This document shows positions 34,252 through 43,260 of a DNA stretch of 44,882 nt, in pieces (the first letter of the stretch is position 1; the number at the start of each line of letters is the position of its first letter). The stretch spans positions 1-44,882 of the forward strand of contig NTKN01000003.1 in assembly GCA_002457715.1 (NCBI GenBank), read 5' to 3'. Origin of the DNA: Cryomorphaceae bacterium MED-G14 (GTDB taxonomy: Bacteria > Bacteroidota > Bacteroidia > Flavobacteriales > Flavobacteriaceae). Both the position numbers and the translations under genes were made by a program. Below the pieces are notes generated by a model. That model worked only from the letters and a program-made list of their open reading frames with translations, did not search any database and was not told the origin of the DNA.

Positions 34252-35615
34252 GAATTCATTGATATTAAAAATTCCTCGTTATTTAGTGTTTTCTTGATCT
34301 TATCTTCGACAAACTCCATTGATTCTACTGGGTTCATGTCCGCTAAATATTTTCTCATAATCCACATTCTCTGAATTGTATTTTCATCAAGTAATAGATC
34401 ATCTCTTCTTGTACTTGATGATACTAGGTCAATAGCTGGAAAAATTCTTCTGTTGGAAATTCTTCTGTCAAGTTGTAATTCCATATTTCCAGTACCCTTA
34501 AATTCCTCAAAAATAACTTCATCCATCTTGGACCCAGTTTCAGTTAGGGCAGTAGCAATTATGGATAATGAGCCACCACCTTCAATATTTCTAGCAGCAC
34601 CAAAAAATCTTTTTGGCTTGTGAAGAGCATTGGCATCTACACCACCACTAAGAATTTTTCCGGATGCAGGTTGAACAGTATTATATGCTCTAGCTAGACG
34701 TGTAATAGAATCGAGTAAAATAACAACGTCATGACCGCACTCAACTAGTCTTTTGGCTTTTTCTAATACAATGTTAGCTACACGTACATGTCTGTCAGCA
34801 GGTTCATCAAAAGTTGATGCTACAACCTCACCCTTAACATTCCTTTGCATGTCTGTAACTTCTTCAGGTCTTTCATCTATTAATAAAATTATCTGATATA
34901 CTTCAGGATGATTAGCAGCTATTGCATTAGCAACATCTTTTAAAAGCATTGTTTTTCCAGTTTTAGGTTGAGAAACTATCATTCCTCTTTGACCTTTACC
35001 GATTGGAGAAAAAAGATCTATTATTCTAGTAGAAATACTACTATCTCTATCAGCTATATTAAACTTTTCTTCAGGAAAAAGTGGAGTTAGATGTTCAAAA
35101 GAAACTCTATCCCTTACAACATCAGGAGACAAACCATTTATAAGATTTACTTTTATTAAAGGAAAGTATTTTTCACCATCCTTTGGAGGTCTAACTTGAC
35201 CCAGTACAGTATCACCTGTTTTTAAACCAAAGAGTTTTACTTGGGAATGTGAAACATAAATATCATCTGGTGAGCTCAAGTAGTTAAAATCAGATGATCT
35301 TAAAAAACCATATCCTTCCTGCATTAAATCTAATACACCTTCAGATTCGATGATTCCATCAAACTCAAAGTCTGGTTCTTTGTATCTATTTCTAGAATCT
35401 TTATTATGATTTTTTTCGGAATTATCGTGATTAGTTTTTTTAAAATCTCTTCTAACTCGCTCACGAGGATTTTTCTTTTTTTCATCTTTAGAATGAAAAT
35501 CTATTATTCTTTCAATAATCTCATTCTTTTTCCCAGAATTATCAATACTTAGTTCGTTACAAATTTCAACTAACTCTGTTATCTTTTTCTTATTTAAATC
35601 TTTTAACTCTAACAT
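34248..35615 (-). CDS. rho: Transcription termination factor Rho
   Basis: The 455-residue ATPase begins with a Rho-N/SAP-like helical domain ([20 protein letters not shown]), a short charged Lys/Asn/Arg linker (about 50-80), then the cold-shock RNA-binding domain ([22 protein letters not shown]). The motor domain has Walker [19 protein letters not shown] (about 215-232), [32 protein letters not shown] (Walker B region) and [21 protein letters not shown]. It lacks the very long inserted linker of some Bacteroidetes Rho proteins. A TATATTTG element at 35667-35674 is a candidate promoter, giving a leader of about 45 bases with a small hairpin. Confidence 0.96.
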   Translation of the reverse strand: MLELKDLNKKKITELVEICNELSIDNSGKKNEIIERIIDFHSKDEKKKNPRERVRRDFKKTNHDNSEKNHNKDSRNRYKEPDFEFDGIIESEGVLDLMQEGYGFLRSSDFNYLSSPDDIYVSHSQVKLFGLKTGDTVLGQVRPPKDGEKYFPLIKVNLINGLSPDVVRDRVSFEHLTPLFPEEKFNIADRDSSISTRIIDLFSPIGKGQRGMIVSQPKTGKTMLLKDVANAIAANHPEVYQIILLIDERPEEVTDMQRNVKGEVVASTFDEPADRHVRVANIVLEKAKRLVECGHDVVILLDSITRLARAYNTVQPASGKILSGGVDANALHKPKRFFGAARNIEGGGSLSIIATALTETGSKMDEVIFEEFKGTGNMELQLDRRISNRRIFPAIDLVSSSTRRDDLLLDENTIQRMWIMRKYLADMNPVESMEFVEDKIKKTLNNEEFLISMNS

Positions 35616-35638
35616 AATTTAAACTGATTTTTGATTTG

Positions 35639-35661
35639 GTTATCTGGAGAGTTTTGATAAC
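35639..35661 (-). other. Predicted hairpin at the 5' end of the rho leader
   Basis: GTTATC and GATAAC form a 6-bp stem around an 11-base loop. It starts about where the rho transcript would begin. AT-rich DNA yields such stems by chance, so this is tentative. Confidence 0.3.
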
Positions 35662-35666
35662 TATTT

Positions 35667-35674
35667 CAAATATA
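35667..35674 (-). promoter_or_regulatory. Candidate -7 element for rho
   Basis: TATATTTG on the minus strand is a full -7 match about 51 bases before the rho ATG. No TTTG lies at the normal -33 spacing. Confidence 0.4.
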
Positions 35675-35725
35675 CAAATATTTATTTACTTTATATTAAA
35701 TTGTATTTTTATTAAAAAATTTAAA

Positions 35726-36130
35726 ATGATCCAAAGAATACAATCTTTTTATATGCTTCTTTTAGTTTTAATTAATTTTTTAATTGTAATATCAATTGAT
35801 AGTACAAAAGAATTTTCACTTCCTGAAAGCTACTTTGGTAATTTCAGACAATATATTAATGATTATTTTTTTTCAGAGTTATTTATTTTAATAATATTGA
35901 TTAATGTTTTTTTATTCAAATATTTAAAAATTCAATTAATTATACTAAAGTTGCTTTTCATTCCTCTTTTTTTTGGAATATTAAATTTTTTCGATGAAAG
36001 GTCAATCATCAGTTCATTCAAAGATCCATGTCTTATCTATTTTTTTCTTTCATTCTTTTTAATTTTTATTACTATTAGTTCAATCAAGAAAGATAAGTCT
36101 AAAATAAATTCACTTGATAGAATTAGGTAA
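35726..36130 (+). CDS. DUF4293 membrane protein
   Basis: Starting at ATG 35726 (MIQRIQSFYMLLLVLINFL) gives 134 residues. I rejected the earlier in-frame start at 35636 because it adds 30 residues that are not part of the family and would overlap the rho promoter region. There are four hydrophobic helices (about 6-26, 48-63, 70-85 and 103-121), and the MIQRIQ start is the hallmark of the DUF4293 family, common in Bacteroidetes and located next to rho. Its function is unknown. Its 3' end overlaps the phosphoesterase gene by 21 bases. Confidence 0.8.
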   Translation: MIQRIQSFYMLLLVLINFLIVISIDSTKEFSLPESYFGNFRQYINDYFFSELFILIILINVFLFKYLKIQLIILKLLFIPLFFGILNFFDERSIISSFKDPCLIYFFLSFFLIFITISSIKKDKSKINSLDRIR

Positions 36131-36628
36131 TTTAGATCTTAATCCTAGTTCAATTATTTCCATATTTTGAATTTTAGATTTACTAATTTCAAATCTTATC
36201 ATAGTTCTTTTTTTGTGAAACCCGTGCCTTCCGGCAGCACCTGGATTTATAAATAATAAATTATTTTTTTTGTCAAATTCAATTTTTAGTAAATGAGAAT
36301 GACCGGAAATCAATATATCAGGCATGAATTGTTTTATTTTTTTTAGTGTTTTGTTATTATATTTTGGTGATTTTCCTGAAATGTGTGTTAAAAGTATTTT
36401 TAATCCATCAATACTGAAATTCTCATAATCATTACATGAAGATCTGATTTCATTATTATCAATGTTGCCATATACAAAATGTATGTTGGAATTTAATTTT
36501 AATTTCTCGATTACATTATAGTTTCCAATGTCACCTGCATGGATGATGTAATCTGATTGTGAGGCAAAACTCATTATCCTTTCATCAATGTAGCTATGAG
36601 TATCTGAAAGAACTAAAATTTTTTTCAA
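36110..36628 (-). CDS. Metallophosphoesterase, YfcE/MJ0936-like
   Basis: The 172-residue protein carries the calcineurin-like metal-binding motifs: LSDTHSYIDERI (6-17), IHAGDIGNY (31-39), YGNIDNNE (about 54-61), LTHISG (about 80-85), ISGHSHLLKI (about 109-118) and NPGAAGRHG. These give the two-metal site of the YfcE/MJ0936 phosphodiesterase family. The natural substrate is unknown. It is transcribed away from truA and converges with DUF4293. Confidence 0.9.
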   Translation of the reverse strand: MKKILVLSDTHSYIDERIMSFASQSDYIIHAGDIGNYNVIEKLKLNSNIHFVYGNIDNNEIRSSCNDYENFSIDGLKILLTHISGKSPKYNNKTLKKIKQFMPDILISGHSHLLKIEFDKKNNLLFINPGAAGRHGFHKKRTMIRFEISKSKIQNMEIIELGLRSKLPNSIK

Positions 36629-36649
36629 TTTTTTAAAACACTTATTGGT

Positions 36650-36657
36650 TATCTTTG
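36650..36657 (+). promoter_or_regulatory. Candidate -7 element for truA
   Basis: TATCTTTG fits TAnnTTTG and ends 22 bases before the TTG start of truA. No TTTG is found at the usual -33 distance. Confidence 0.4.
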
Positions 36658-36679
36658 ATTAACAAAAATATAAATCCTT

Positions 36680-37435
36680 TTGAGATATTTTCTTGAAATT
36701 TCTTTTGATGGTTCAAATTATCACGGCTGGCAAAAACAGCCTAAATCACAAACTATACAGCAAACCATTGAAGATTGTATATCAATTTTATTGAAAGATA
36801 AAATAAATATTGTTAGTGCAGGTAGAACAGACTCAGGTGTTCATGCCAAAGAAATGATAGCTCATTTTGATTATAAAAATAAACTTGATTTAATTGGTTT
36901 TACTCATAGGCTAGATTCCTTCCTTCCGCACGATATTAGTGTTAATAAAATTTTTCAAGTAAGTCATGAATCTCATGCAAGATTTAGTGCTATTTCCAGA
37001 CTGTATGAGTATCACATCAGTCAAAAAAAAACCCCCTTACTACATAAAAGAGTATTTCAATTTAAAAATCATCTAGATATTAATTTGATGAACAAAGCTG
37101 CAAAAATATTATGTAAGCATCAAGATTTTGAATCATTTAGTAAGTCTAATTCTGATGTTAAAACTTTTAATTGTAACATAATGAATGCTAGATGGGAGTC
37201 AAATAATGATATATTGATTTTTTCTATCAAAGCCGATCGTTTCTTAAGAAATATGGTTAGAGCAGTTGTTGGTACATTAATTGAAGTTGGAATTGGTAAA
37301 ATTACTGTTGATGATTTTGAAAAGATAATTTTAAAAAAAAATAGAAAATTTGCAGGATACTCTGTCCCAGCATGTGGTTTATATTTGTGTAAAATTGAAT
37401 ATAATCTCAAAGAAATTTTAAATGTCAGAAAATAA
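36680..37435 (+). CDS. truA: tRNA pseudouridine synthase A
   Basis: The 251-residue protein has TruA motifs: YFLEISFDGSNYHGWQKQP (3-21), the catalytic Asp in SAGRTDSGVHAKEM (about 46-59), HARFSAISRLYEYHI (about 99-113) and FLRNMVRAVVGTLIEVG (about 188-204). It converts U38-U40 of tRNA anticodon arms to pseudouridine. The start is TTG 36680, since no ATG precedes the conserved beginning. The ABC transporter start overlaps its 3' end by 14 bases. Confidence 0.93.
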   Translation: MRYFLEISFDGSNYHGWQKQPKSQTIQQTIEDCISILLKDKINIVSAGRTDSGVHAKEMIAHFDYKNKLDLIGFTHRLDSFLPHDISVNKIFQVSHESHARFSAISRLYEYHISQKKTPLLHKRVFQFKNHLDINLMNKAAKILCKHQDFESFSKSNSDVKTFNCNIMNARWESNNDILIFSIKADRFLRNMVRAVVGTLIEVGIGKITVDDFEKIILKKNRKFAGYSVPACGLYLCKIEYNLKEILNVRK

Positions 37436-39188
37436 AAAATTTAATATTAAACTTTTTAGACGATTACTAAAATACGTATATCCCTACAAGATTAATTTTA
37501 TTTTTTTAATAACTGCAGCAATTTCAATTTCTGTTTTTTCTATTGTTAATCAATATTTACTTAAGATAGCTGTTGATAAATATATTACTCCAAAAGATTA
37601 TGAGGGTTTAATTTTTATAATATCATTAATGTTTGGTGTTCTTTTATTTAAAGTTTCTTTTCAGTTTCTTTTTGTTTTTCTAGCAAATATTCTTGGTCAA
37701 AAGGTTGTGTATGACATACGAATAAAATTATTTAGAAGAATTATTAGTTTTAAAATGTCTTATTATGATAGATCATCTGTCGGTAGATTAGTAACAAGAT
37801 CTGTTAATGATATGGAGACAATTGCTAGTATTTTTAGTCAAGGTCTCTTTATGATTATTTCAGATTTATTATTGATGTTTTCTGTTTTAGTTGTAATGCT
37901 TATTTTAAGTATTAAACTTTCTTTAATTATTTTTCTGATTTTACCATTTATATTAATTGCAACCAGGTTATTTCAAAGAGCAATGAAAACAGCATTCAAT
38001 CAAGTAAGAAATGAAGTTGCTAATTTAAATTCTTTTGTTCAAGAAAGAATATCTGGCATGAAAGAAATTCAAATTTTTAATAGAGAAAGTATTGAAAAAT
38101 CAAATTTTATTAAAATCAATGAAAAACATAAAAATGCCTGGTTGAAAACTGTTTGGTATAACTCGATTTTCTTTCCTGTTGCAGAAATTTCAACTTCAAT
38201 TACTATTGGCTTGTTAGTTTGGTATGGAGGAGGATTGGTTGGATTCAGTGATTCTTCCATCACAATTGGTACTATTTTTCTTTTTATTCAACTTTCACAA
38301 ATGTTATTTAGGCCTTTAAGACAAATTGCAGATAAGTTCAATACACTTCAAATGGGAATGGTTGCTGCAAACAGAATTTTTAATATTCTTGATACAAATG
38401 ACTTTATAAGTGACACTGGAAATTTAAAACTTAAGAAAATAAATGGGAATGTTATTTTTAAAAATGTTGATTTCTCATATGAGCCAAAAAATAGTGTATT
38501 CAAAAAATTCAATCTTACAATTAAAAGTGGTGAGAAAATTGCAATAGTTGGATCAACAGGTTCAGGGAAAACAACTATTATTAATTTATTATTAAGATTT
38601 TATGAAATTAATGGTGGAGACATTTTAATTGACGGAAAAAGTATTCGTGAATTATCAATAAAATTTCTAAGATCTCAGATTTCATTGGTTACTCAAAATA
38701 TATTTTTATTTGCTGATTCAATTTACAATAACATTGTTTTGTACAACAAAAATATTAATAAAGCCAATGTGATTTCCGCAGCTAAAGAAATAGGAGTTCA
38801 TAATTTTGTAAAAAAATTGCCAGGATCATATAATTACAATGTAAAAGAAAGGGGAGTAATGTTGTCCGAAGGGCAAAAACAATTAATATCATTTTTAAGA
38901 GCCTATATTAGTGATTCAAATATTTTAATTTTGGATGAAGCGACATCATCAATTGATACAAAAACAGAAAAGTTAATTCAGTTTGCTATTTCAAAAATAA
39001 TTCAAAATAAAACATCAATTATTATAGCCCATAGGTTATCAACTATACTAAATTCAGATAAAATTATTGTTTTAGATAAAGGTGAAATTAAAGAAATGGG
39101 AAGTCATGATGACTTAATGAAAATTAAGGATGGTCATTACAAAAAATTATTTGAATTACAATACCAAAAAACAGAATTAGTTAGCTAG
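37422..39188 (+). CDS. ABC exporter, fused permease and ATPase
   Basis: The 588-residue protein has six predicted membrane helices in the N-terminal half and one ATPase domain: Walker A IVGSTGSGKTTIINLLL, Q-loop ISLVTQNIFLF, signature MLSEGQKQLISFLRA, Walker B ILILDEATSSID and switch His in IIIAHRLSTI. The signature is LSEGQ instead of LSGGQ. This is the type IV (MsbA/LmrA-like) exporter architecture; the substrate could be lipid, drug or peptide and is not inferable. As a half-transporter it would form a dimer. It overlaps truA by 14 bases and converges with cdaA. Confidence 0.9.
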   Translation: MSENKKFNIKLFRRLLKYVYPYKINFIFLITAAISISVFSIVNQYLLKIAVDKYITPKDYEGLIFIISLMFGVLLFKVSFQFLFVFLANILGQKVVYDIRIKLFRRIISFKMSYYDRSSVGRLVTRSVNDMETIASIFSQGLFMIISDLLLMFSVLVVMLILSIKLSLIIFLILPFILIATRLFQRAMKTAFNQVRNEVANLNSFVQERISGMKEIQIFNRESIEKSNFIKINEKHKNAWLKTVWYNSIFFPVAEISTSITIGLLVWYGGGLVGFSDSSITIGTIFLFIQLSQMLFRPLRQIADKFNTLQMGMVAANRIFNILDTNDFISDTGNLKLKKINGNVIFKNVDFSYEPKNSVFKKFNLTIKSGEKIAIVGSTGSGKTTIINLLLRFYEINGGDILIDGKSIRELSIKFLRSQISLVTQNIFLFADSIYNNIVLYNKNINKANVISAAKEIGVHNFVKKLPGSYNYNVKERGVMLSEGQKQLISFLRAYISDSNILILDEATSSIDTKTEKLIQFAISKIIQNKTSIIIAHRLSTILNSDKIIVLDKGEIKEMGSHDDLMKIKDGHYKKLFELQYQKTELVS

Positions 39189-39965
39189 ATCATTTATAAT
39201 TAATTCTTTAAGATTATCTAAGTTTTTAAATTTAATGAATGCACCATTCTGTATATAAGAAATTTTACCAGTTTCCTCAGAAATAACGAGACTAATAGCA
39301 TCTGTATCCTCAGTTATTCCAACTGCAGCTTTATGTCGTAAACCATAGGACTTACTAATTGTTTTTTTTGTAATTGGAAGAGTTACTCTACTTGACTTAA
39401 TTACATTACCTTCAATTATTATAGCCCCATCATGCAAAGGACTATTTTTGAAGAAAATACTTTCGATTAATGAAGAAGATAGTTCTGCATTTAGGATATC
39501 CGCATCTGATTTTACAAAATCTAAGTTTGTATTTCTTTCAAAAACAATTAAAGCACCTGTTTTTGAATTTATTAAACTTTCTATTGCAGAGAAAAGTTCA
39601 TCAATATTAATTTTTGATTGTTCCTGAGATATTTTAAATAATAATTTTAATCTTTTAATTACAGATTTATTATTTGTAAATCGGTTCGAACCTAACATTA
39701 ACAAAAAAGTTCTAATTTCCTGTTGAAAAACAATTATTAAAGCAAATACCCCAACACTAATAAATCCACCCAATATATTACTAAGTATATTCATATTAGC
39801 TATATCAGTAACCCACCAAATTATATATACTAAAATAAATCCTCTAAAAATAATAATTGCTGAAGTACCCCTTAAATATTTATATGCATAATATAGCATT
39901 CCAGCTGCCAGTACAACATCAATTATGGGTAAAATTGTAGATACTATTAAGTCTAAAAATTCCAA
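39177..39965 (-). CDS. cdaA: Diadenylate cyclase CdaA
   Basis: The 262-residue membrane enzyme has three N-terminal helices (about 8-27, 35-52 and 62-80) followed by a DisA_N catalytic domain with HDGAIII (178-184, the DGA motif) and LRHKAAVGITEDTDAI (209-224). The second motif is RHK where most cyclases have RHR. It synthesises the second messenger cyclic di-AMP from two ATP molecules. It lies 24 bases after folP and converges with the ABC exporter with a 12-base overlap. Confidence 0.92.
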   Translation of the reverse strand: MEFLDLIVSTILPIIDVVLAAGMLYYAYKYLRGTSAIIIFRGFILVYIIWWVTDIANMNILSNILGGFISVGVFALIIVFQQEIRTFLLMLGSNRFTNNKSVIKRLKLLFKISQEQSKINIDELFSAIESLINSKTGALIVFERNTNLDFVKSDADILNAELSSSLIESIFFKNSPLHDGAIIIEGNVIKSSRVTLPITKKTISKSYGLRHKAAVGITEDTDAISLVISEETGKISYIQNGAFIKFKNLDNLKELIINDLAN

Positions 39966-39989
39966 TAATTTAAAATTAAGTAATTTGAA

Positions 39990-40811
39990 CTATTTAATTA
40001 AGTTATATAAAAGTACGCATTCTTTTGCTTCCTTTAAATCATGAACCCTTAGTATTTTAATACCTTTTAATAAAGCAATTGTATTTAACACTGATGTTCC
40101 ATTCAAAGCTTCTTCTTTTTTTATTTTAAGTGTTTTATATATCATAGATTTTCTAGAAAATCCAGCTAAAATTGGAAGATCTAGCATAGAAAAATACTCT
40201 AGATTGCTTAATAACTCAAAATTATGGCTCATTGATTTGCCAAAACCGAATCCAGGATCTATAATTAAATCGATTATTTTTTTTTCTCTTGCTGATTTAA
40301 TTCTTTTTGCTAAAAAGCTAATAATTTCTTTTGTTGGATTTTTGTAGTTGGGATTATTTTGCATATTTTGAGGAGAACCTTGCATATGCATAATTATGTA
40401 AGGACATTGATAATCAGCAATTACATCAAACATCTTACTATCTAATATACCTGCTGAAATATCGTTGATAATATCAATACCTAGATCTAATGATTTCTTA
40501 GCTACTGAAGATCTAAAAGTATCAACAGAAATAATAAGTGAAGGAAATGTTTTTTTTAACTCCTTAATAACTGGTATTACCCTTTCTAACTCATCTTCAG
40601 TTGTAATATCTTGTGCCCCTGGTCTAGAGCTGTAGCCACCAATATCAAGAATGTCCATACCATCATAAATCATTTTTTCTACATGCTTTAAAATTTCTTT
40701 CAAATTTTTAAACTTTCCTCCATCATAGAATGAATCCGGCGTCACATTAAGAATACCCATGATTTTTGGTGAACTTAAATCATAAAGATTACCCCGTATG
40801 TTAATATTCAT
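39990..40811 (-). CDS. folP: Dihydropteroate synthase
   Basis: The 273-residue TIM-barrel protein has MGILNVTPDSFYDGGKF (18-34), DILDIGGYSSRPGA (54-67), DIINDISAGI (about 114-123), IIDPGFGFGKS (about 185-195), the pterin-binding motif, and GFSRKSMIYK (about 218-227). It condenses p-aminobenzoate with the hydroxymethyl-dihydropterin diphosphate in folate synthesis, and is the target of sulfonamides. It lies directly upstream of cdaA on the same strand. Confidence 0.95.
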   Translation of the reverse strand: MNINIRGNLYDLSSPKIMGILNVTPDSFYDGGKFKNLKEILKHVEKMIYDGMDILDIGGYSSRPGAQDITTEDELERVIPVIKELKKTFPSLIISVDTFRSSVAKKSLDLGIDIINDISAGILDSKMFDVIADYQCPYIIMHMQGSPQNMQNNPNYKNPTKEIISFLAKRIKSAREKKIIDLIIDPGFGFGKSMSHNFELLSNLEYFSMLDLPILAGFSRKSMIYKTLKIKKEEALNGTSVLNTIALLKGIKILRVHDLKEAKECVLLYNLIK

Positions 40812-40869
40812 TAGTTAAATGGATTAGTATATTAGATAAATTTGTTCGAAATTTACATAAAAATTCTTT

Positions 40870-41415
40870 GTGAATAGTACAGCAAATCTTTTTGACGAAA
40901 TTATTTTAAAATGTGTAAATACATTTTCAAGTAAAATGAAAGATTATGGTAGTGCATGGAGGATTTTAAGATTATCTTCGCTTACCGATCAAATTTTTAT
41001 AAAAGCTCAAAGAATAAGAAGTCTTCAAATCAATAAAGAAAAAAAAATAGATGAGGGGCAAGAGCCAGAATTTATTGGAATAATTAATTACTCAATTATG
41101 GCTCTTATTCAAATTGAAAAAGGTGTATCTAATGATCCAGATATGAATATTAGCCAAGCTATTGATGCCTTTAATAATCAGGTTAAAATTGTTAAAGATC
41201 TAATGTTGAAAAAAAATCATGATTATGGAGAAGCATGGAAGGATATGAGAATCAGCTCTCTAACGGATTTAATCATACAAAAACTTCTCAGAATCAAGCA
41301 AATTGAAGATAATCATGGTAAGACAATTGTTAGTGAAGGAGTTGATGCAAATTATCATGATATCATTAACTACTCTGTATTTGCTTTAATTCATTTGCAA
41401 TATATAAAGGAATGA
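40870..41415 (+). CDS. DUF1599 protein with two tandem copies of the domain
   Basis: The 181-residue protein starts with GTG 40870 (MNSTANLFDEI). Two similar halves are visible: residues 23-83 (MKDYGSAWRILRLSSLTDQI, then INYSIMALIQIEK) and 114-176 (KNHDYGEAWKDMRISSLTDL, then INYSVFALIHLQ). Both carry K-x-x-DYG-x-AW-x-x-x-R-x-SSLTD and a later ININYS-like helix. DUF1599 is listed by Pfam as a nucleotide-modification associated domain, but no enzymatic role has been demonstrated that I can cite. It overlaps the permease gene by four bases. Confidence 0.85.
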   Translation: MNSTANLFDEIILKCVNTFSSKMKDYGSAWRILRLSSLTDQIFIKAQRIRSLQINKEKKIDEGQEPEFIGIINYSIMALIQIEKGVSNDPDMNISQAIDAFNNQVKIVKDLMLKKNHDYGEAWKDMRISSLTDLIIQKLLRIKQIEDNHGKTIVSEGVDANYHDIINYSVFALIHLQYIKE

Positions 41416-42464
41416 AAATTCTAAATATTTTCTTCACATTATTTGGAGTTGTAACTGTTGTATTTTTTTTATTTAAAGTTTTACCTGGTGACCCGGCTAG
41501 AATGATGATGGATCAAAATGAGAATGATGAGCAATTAAAAATTATCAATAAAAAATATGGTTTTGATTTGCCTGTTTTTGAGCAATATTTATACTATCTA
41601 AATGATTTATCAATAATTTCAGTCCATTCAAATAATGAAATAGATTTTAATTTTTTAGATGACAAAAAGTATAAATACATAAAGTTGATAAATACAAAAT
41701 CTACGTCAATTGTATTAAAGTTCCCATATTTAAGAGAATCTTATCAAAGAAGAGGTGTAAAAGTCTCTTCAATAATAGCCAATACATTTCCTAATACAGT
41801 TGTATTAGCAGTTTCATCAATAGTTATAGCAATAGTGATAGGTTTAATTTTAGGAATTTTTTCTGCTTTGAACAAAGGAAGTTTATTGGATAATTTAATT
41901 CAAGTATTAAGTACACTTGGTATGAGTGTTCCATCATTTTTTAGTGCAATTATATTTGCATGGATATTTGGGTTTGTGCTCTCAGATATTACAGGATTAA
42001 ACATGACTGGTAGCTTATATGAGCTTGATGATTATGGAATTAAATACCAATTGAAGTTTAAAAATTTAATTTTACCATCATTAGTATTAGGAATTCGACC
42101 TATTGCAGTTATAAGTATGATGATGAGAAATTCTTTAATTGAAGTTTTAAAGAAAAATTATGTTATAGCAGCGTATGCTAAGGGTTTATCTACATTTGAA
42201 GTTGTTTACAAGCATTGTATTAAAAATTCTTTAAATCCAGTTGTGACTGCGTTATCTGGATGGTTTGCTAGTTTGTTGGCAGGTTCGGTATTTGTTGAAT
42301 ACATTTTTGGTTGGAATGGTTTGGGTAAAGAAATTGTAAACTCACTAAACACATTAGATGTTCCAGTTGTAATTGGTTCAGTTTTAATTGTTAGTTTTTC
42401 TTTCATCCTTATTAATATCTTTGTAGATGAAATTTATAAATTGTTGGATCCTAGAATAAAATAA
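41412..42464 (+). CDS. DppB/OppB-type ABC transporter permease without visible partners
   Basis: The 350-residue protein has an N-terminal helix (ILNIFFTLFGVVTVVFFLFK), the LPGDPARMMM segment and the binding-protein-dependent permease domain from about residue 125 (PNTVVLAVSSIVIAIVIGLI), with the EAA-like cytoplasmic loop AAYAKGLSTFEVVYKHCIKNSL (about 255-276) and GSVFVEYIFGWNGLG. A soluble insert of about 75 residues (42-115) lies between the first helix and the permease domain. Oligopeptide-type systems need a second permease, two ATPases and a binding protein, none of which is in this window. It sits three bases before tpiA. Confidence 0.85.
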   Translation: MKILNIFFTLFGVVTVVFFLFKVLPGDPARMMMDQNENDEQLKIINKKYGFDLPVFEQYLYYLNDLSIISVHSNNEIDFNFLDDKKYKYIKLINTKSTSIVLKFPYLRESYQRRGVKVSSIIANTFPNTVVLAVSSIVIAIVIGLILGIFSALNKGSLLDNLIQVLSTLGMSVPSFFSAIIFAWIFGFVLSDITGLNMTGSLYELDDYGIKYQLKFKNLILPSLVLGIRPIAVISMMMRNSLIEVLKKNYVIAAYAKGLSTFEVVYKHCIKNSLNPVVTALSGWFASLLAGSVFVEYIFGWNGLGKEIVNSLNTLDVPVVIGSVLIVSFSFILINIFVDEIYKLLDPRIK

Positions 42465-42466
42465 AT

Positions 42467-43219
42467 ATGAGAAAAAAAGTTGTTGCTGGAAATTGGAAAA
42501 TGAATAATGATTTAATCATGTCGAATGATTTGATTAAAGCAATTAAGTTAAAATTAAATATAGAGAATGATACAGATATTTATATATCACCCTCATTTCC
42601 TTTTCTTAATGAATCAATTAAGCAATGTGAGGGAACTAAAATTAAAGTTTTAGCACAAAATGTCAACGAAAATAAATGTGGAGCATTTACAGGTGAAGTT
42701 TCTTTATCAATGCTAAAAAGTATTGGTATAGATAGCGTCTTAATTGGTCATTCTGAAAGAAGAGAATATTACCAAGAGACTGACGAGATATTACATAAAA
42801 AACTTTCCAATTCATTACATGAAGGGTTTAAAGTTTTTTTCTGCATTGGTGAAAGCCTAAATGACAGAGAAAGTGATCTTCATTTTGATGTTATTGAAGA
42901 TCAACTAGAAAATACAATTTTTAAAATTGATAAAATAAACTACGAAAACTTAATAATTGCATATGAACCGGTATGGGCTATAGGTACTGGATTAACTGCA
43001 TCGCCAGATCAAGCACAAGAAATTCATGCTTTCATTAGAAAAAATATTGCTGAAAGATTTGGTGAAGATTTTTCAAATAATATATCGATAATTTATGGTG
43101 GAAGTGTTAAGCCTGATTCTGCAGCAGATATATTTAGTAAAGTTGATGTCGATGGAGGCTTAATTGGTGGTGCATCACTAAATGCTCACGACTTTGTTGA
43201 AATAGTAAACTCAATTTAG
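42467..43219 (+). CDS. tpiA: Triosephosphate isomerase
   Basis: The 250-residue TIM barrel has GNWKMNNDL (8-16; Asn and Lys of the active site), LIGHSERREYY (about 95-105; catalytic His), IAYEPVWAIGTGLTA (about 163-177; catalytic Glu and loop 6) and YGGSVKP (about 208-214). It interconverts dihydroxyacetone phosphate and glyceraldehyde 3-phosphate. It lies three bases after the permease gene and 41 bases before clpS. Confidence 0.97.
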   Translation: MRKKVVAGNWKMNNDLIMSNDLIKAIKLKLNIENDTDIYISPSFPFLNESIKQCEGTKIKVLAQNVNENKCGAFTGEVSLSMLKSIGIDSVLIGHSERREYYQETDEILHKKLSNSLHEGFKVFFCIGESLNDRESDLHFDVIEDQLENTIFKIDKINYENLIIAYEPVWAIGTGLTASPDQAQEIHAFIRKNIAERFGEDFSNNISIIYGGSVKPDSAADIFSKVDVDGGLIGGASLNAHDFVEIVNSI

Positions 43220-43260
43220 TTTTTTTAAAAATATCGTAAATTTACTCTAACTAACTGGTT

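Noticed and set aside
40841-40870. Promoter TTTG-N18-ATTCTTTG for the DUF1599 gene
   Set aside because: The putative -7 lacks the TA and would place the start point after the GTG start codon.
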